The notes below the pieces were generated by a model, which saw only the letters and a list, made by a program, of their open reading frames with translations, searched no databases and was not told the DNA's origin. Below, piece by piece: positions 62,635-64,000 of a DNA stretch of 64,000 nt (positions within the stretch are counted from its first letter, which is position 1; every line of letters begins with the position of its first letter). The stretch spans positions 1 through 64,000 of the forward strand of contig JABDIN010000033.1 in assembly GCA_013003715.1 (NCBI GenBank). Direction: 5' to 3'. Source of the DNA: Desulfobacteraceae bacterium (GTDB taxonomy: Bacteria; Desulfobacterota; Desulfobacteria; Desulfobacterales; Desulfosarcinaceae). Both the position numbers and the translations under genes were made by a program.

Positions 62635-63320
62635 ATGTCATCCGTTTGTTGCTGAACCATTATTTTTTCGGCAAGACCTCTCCCCAGAACAAGCCGTTTA
62701 AAATCGGCGGCCACCACGACGCGTCCTTGATTGATATTGGAAATGATGTCCACCTTGTCACCGATTCTCAAGCCCATGGTCAATAATCGCATTCTTGATT
62801 TGGCACCACCGCGAAACGCTTTGACAACCAGCCTTTCTCCCTGTTTTGCCGAAACCAGCGGCATCAACAGCGCCCGTTCCTTCAGGCAATCCGTACAGAT
62901 ACCGTATAGTTCCATTTTATGTTGCAGCAGGTGGAATCCGTGGTCACCGGCGATCTGAGCCTGAAGCTGTTCCAATCGATGGTTTTCAAATTCAAAAATC
63001 AACCCGCACTTGGTGCAGATCATATGATCGTGGTGCTGTCCCAGGTGACGGTGTTCATAACGCAATTCACCATTATTGAACCTGTTTTTATCGGCAAAAC
63101 CATAACGGCACATCAGTTTCAAGGTATCACGGATAAATTCAGGTTCCAGATCAATGCCCTCGGTTCCGAGAAGTGAGGTCATCTCATCAGCGGTCAAATG
63201 TTGTTCCGTTTTTAAAAAGGCCTCCAGAACCTTGAACCGGTCTTCAAATCGATCCACGTTGTCGTGTCGAAACAACTTGATGAATTGTTCTTTTTCCTGT
63301 TTGTGTATTCGAAACTGCAT
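62631..63320 (-). CDS. Fur-type repressor fused to a FeoA (SH3-like) domain
   Basis: This 229-residue protein has a Fur-family N-terminal part, residues about 1-150, with winged helix and metal sites: H-H-D-H-M-I-C-T-K-C-G near residue 97 and a second C-T-D-C near 143. Residues 153-229 form a FeoA-like SH3 domain (L-T-M-G-L-R-I-G-D-K-V-D-I and L-G-R-G-L-A-E-K-I). FeoA normally acts with the FeoB ferrous-iron transporter, and similar SH3 domains occur at the C-terminus of DtxR regulators. A Fur-FeoA fusion is unusual and suggests one protein that senses iron and regulates Feo. No feoB gene is in this window. Confidence 0.85.
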   Translation of the reverse strand: MQFRIHKQEKEQFIKLFRHDNVDRFEDRFKVLEAFLKTEQHLTADEMTSLLGTEGIDLEPEFIRDTLKLMCRYGFADKNRFNNGELRYEHRHLGQHHDHMICTKCGLIFEFENHRLEQLQAQIAGDHGFHLLQHKMELYGICTDCLKERALLMPLVSAKQGERLVVKAFRGGAKSRMRLLTMGLRIGDKVDIISNINQGRVVVAADFKRLVLGRGLAEKIMVQQQTDDI

Positions 63321-63364
63321 GCTAAACCCCGGTCTGAAGATGAAACATCGGACGATGGTTCCCT

Positions 63365-63616
63365 TTATGCGCTGTCGGGACCGGGTATATTATAGGTCGT
63401 GCATGAGCCGCCCGAACAGGTTCGTGTTTGTGTTGATGAACCTGGTGAACCACCGGTATTTGCACCATTCATATTGTAATTCGTGGTGCTGAGTACCCGC
63501 TCCAATTCATGGGACTCGCATTTGGGACACTTCAGTTCAATCTCTTCGTTTTTGTTCATAATTAATAGCTCTATGAATTCTTCACAGGACAGGCATTTAA
63601 ATTCAAATATCGGCAT
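63365..63616 (-). CDS. FmdB-type zinc-ribbon protein
   Basis: This 83-residue protein starts at ATG 63616 behind AAAGGAG; the frame extends upstream without a site. The N-terminal FmdB ribbon has C-L-S-C and C-P-K-C (M-P-I-F-E-F-K-C-L-S-C at the start). The C-terminal half is rich in Ser, Thr and Gly with a C-S-G-G-S-C pair. Its role is unknown; the family name comes from a regulatory gene near formamidase/amidase genes. Confidence 0.85.
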   Translation of the reverse strand: MPIFEFKCLSCEEFIELLIMNKNEEIELKCPKCESHELERVLSTTNYNMNGANTGGSPGSSTQTRTCSGGSCTTYNIPGPDSA

Positions 63617-63675
63617 AATTGCTCCTTTATCCGGATCGTATAAAAGAGTATGTCTAATACCATATGATTGGAGTG

Positions 63676-64000
63676 TCAAGACTTGAGCAGCTCACGGGCA
63701 TGACTCAGGGTGGCTTCCGTGATATTGACACCACCGAGCATTCGGGCGATTTCCAGGACCCGCTCTTTCGCATCGACGGCGCAAATGGTGGTGGTGGTTC
63801 GCCCTTTTGAAACGGATTTGGATATTTTAAAGTGTTGATCTCCGAATTTGGCGATCTGTGGGAGATGGGTAATGCAAATAACCTGATGGTGTGCTGCCAA
63901 TTCAGACAGCTTGATGCCGACGACTTCGGCGACCTCACCACCGATGCCGGCATCGACTTCATCAAATACGATGGTTCCCACCGCATCTGTCTCCGCCAGT
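63676..64000 (-). CDS. recN: DNA repair ATPase RecN, 3' end (partial)
   Basis: The frame runs off the right edge and ends with stop at 63676, giving the last 107 or so residues. It has the Walker B-type I-V-F-D-E-V-D-A-G-I-G-G motif, the H-loop C-I-T-H-L-P-Q-I-A and the C-terminal helix that fit SMC-like RecN, which works in double-strand break repair. The first visible residues (L-A-E-T-D-A-V-G) continue the family pattern, so the gene extends beyond the window. Confidence 0.95.
   Translation of the reverse strand, partial: LAETDAVGTIVFDEVDAGIGGEVAEVVGIKLSELAAHHQVICITHLPQIAKFGDQHFKISKSVSKGRTTTTICAVDAKERVLEIARMLGGVNITEATLSHARELLKS

Noticed and set aside
1..64000. CRISPR arrays, tRNA, rRNA, prophage or IS elements
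   Set aside because: Scanned by eye for regular repeats, conserved RNA patterns and transposase/integrase proteins; none found. Weakly structured small RNAs could be missed without a covariance search.

Overview
The window reads as chromosomal DNA of a dissimilatory sulfate-reducing deltaproteobacterium (Desulfobacterota, probably Desulfobacteraceae/Desulfosarcinaceae-like). The main evidence is a complete dsrMKJOP operon, a methylenetetrahydrofolate reductase joined to heterodisulfide-reductase-like flavin/Fe-S proteins (the usual setting of a Wood-Ljungdahl pathway), FdhD and MOSC molybdenum-enzyme accessory genes, selenoprotein features, and a Gram-negative envelope (LpxC, PilMNOPQ). The species cannot be named from sequence alone. 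No rRNA, tRNA, CRISPR array, transposase or prophage was found.

Layout. 1-6.6 kb: the tail of an unknown gene, a secreted vitellogenin-like/HEAT protein, and a three-gene cassette of MotB/OmpA-like, MotA/ExbB-like and four-helix membrane proteins that looks like an uncharacterised ion-driven envelope machine. 6.6-11.7 kb, minus strand: housekeeping cluster rplU-rpmA-obgE-nadD-rsfS-gpmI plus a small HsdR-N-like protein, with a good promoter upstream. 11.8-23.7 kb, plus strand: ArsR regulator, MOSC protein, FdhD, a three-PAS histidine kinase, a HTH-receiver regulator, MetF, an HdrC-HdrB fusion interrupted by an in-frame UGA, and a 1478-residue HdrA-NfnB-HdrA fusion. 23.7-29.5 kb, minus strand: RsbRD_N protein-dsrMKJOP behind a near-consensus promoter. 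The two redox operons converge on one bidirectional terminator. 29.7-38.1 kb: NifU-like scaffold, PilZ protein, class I adenylate cyclase, HU, ComM/YifB, LpxC, DUF4390. 38.1-46 kb: NtrY/NtrX-like pair, RsmD, CoaD, a LysR regulator of the selenium-associated type, YqaA-like protein, Pcm, 5-formyl-THF cyclo-ligase. 46.2-60.3 kb: threonine synthase, LysM and TPR envelope proteins, the XRE-pilMNOPQ operon, and a sensor/sigma-54 regulator pair. 60.3-64 kb, minus strand: YfgM-like TPR protein, PfkB sugar kinase, SH3b protein, Fur-FeoA fusion, FmdB zinc ribbon, and the 3' end of recN.

How the genes work together. DsrMKJOP carries electrons between the quinone pool/periplasm and cytoplasmic sulfite reduction. 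The MetF-HdrCB-HdrA module probably couples methylene-THF/methyl-THF interconversion to NAD(P)H and a second, low-potential carrier by flavin-based electron confurcation or bifurcation. FdhD and MOSC fit formate dehydrogenase maturation.

The strongest discovery signal is the UGA at 18660-18662. It replaces the Cys of an E-C-G-H motif (present as Cys in the DsrK of the same window). It lies in a single 429-codon reading frame and is followed at the right distance by a hairpin with bacterial SECIS features, so the HdrCB protein is very probably a selenoprotein. The second candidate is the MotB-coiled-coil/MotA/4TM cassette at 2.6-6.6 kb.
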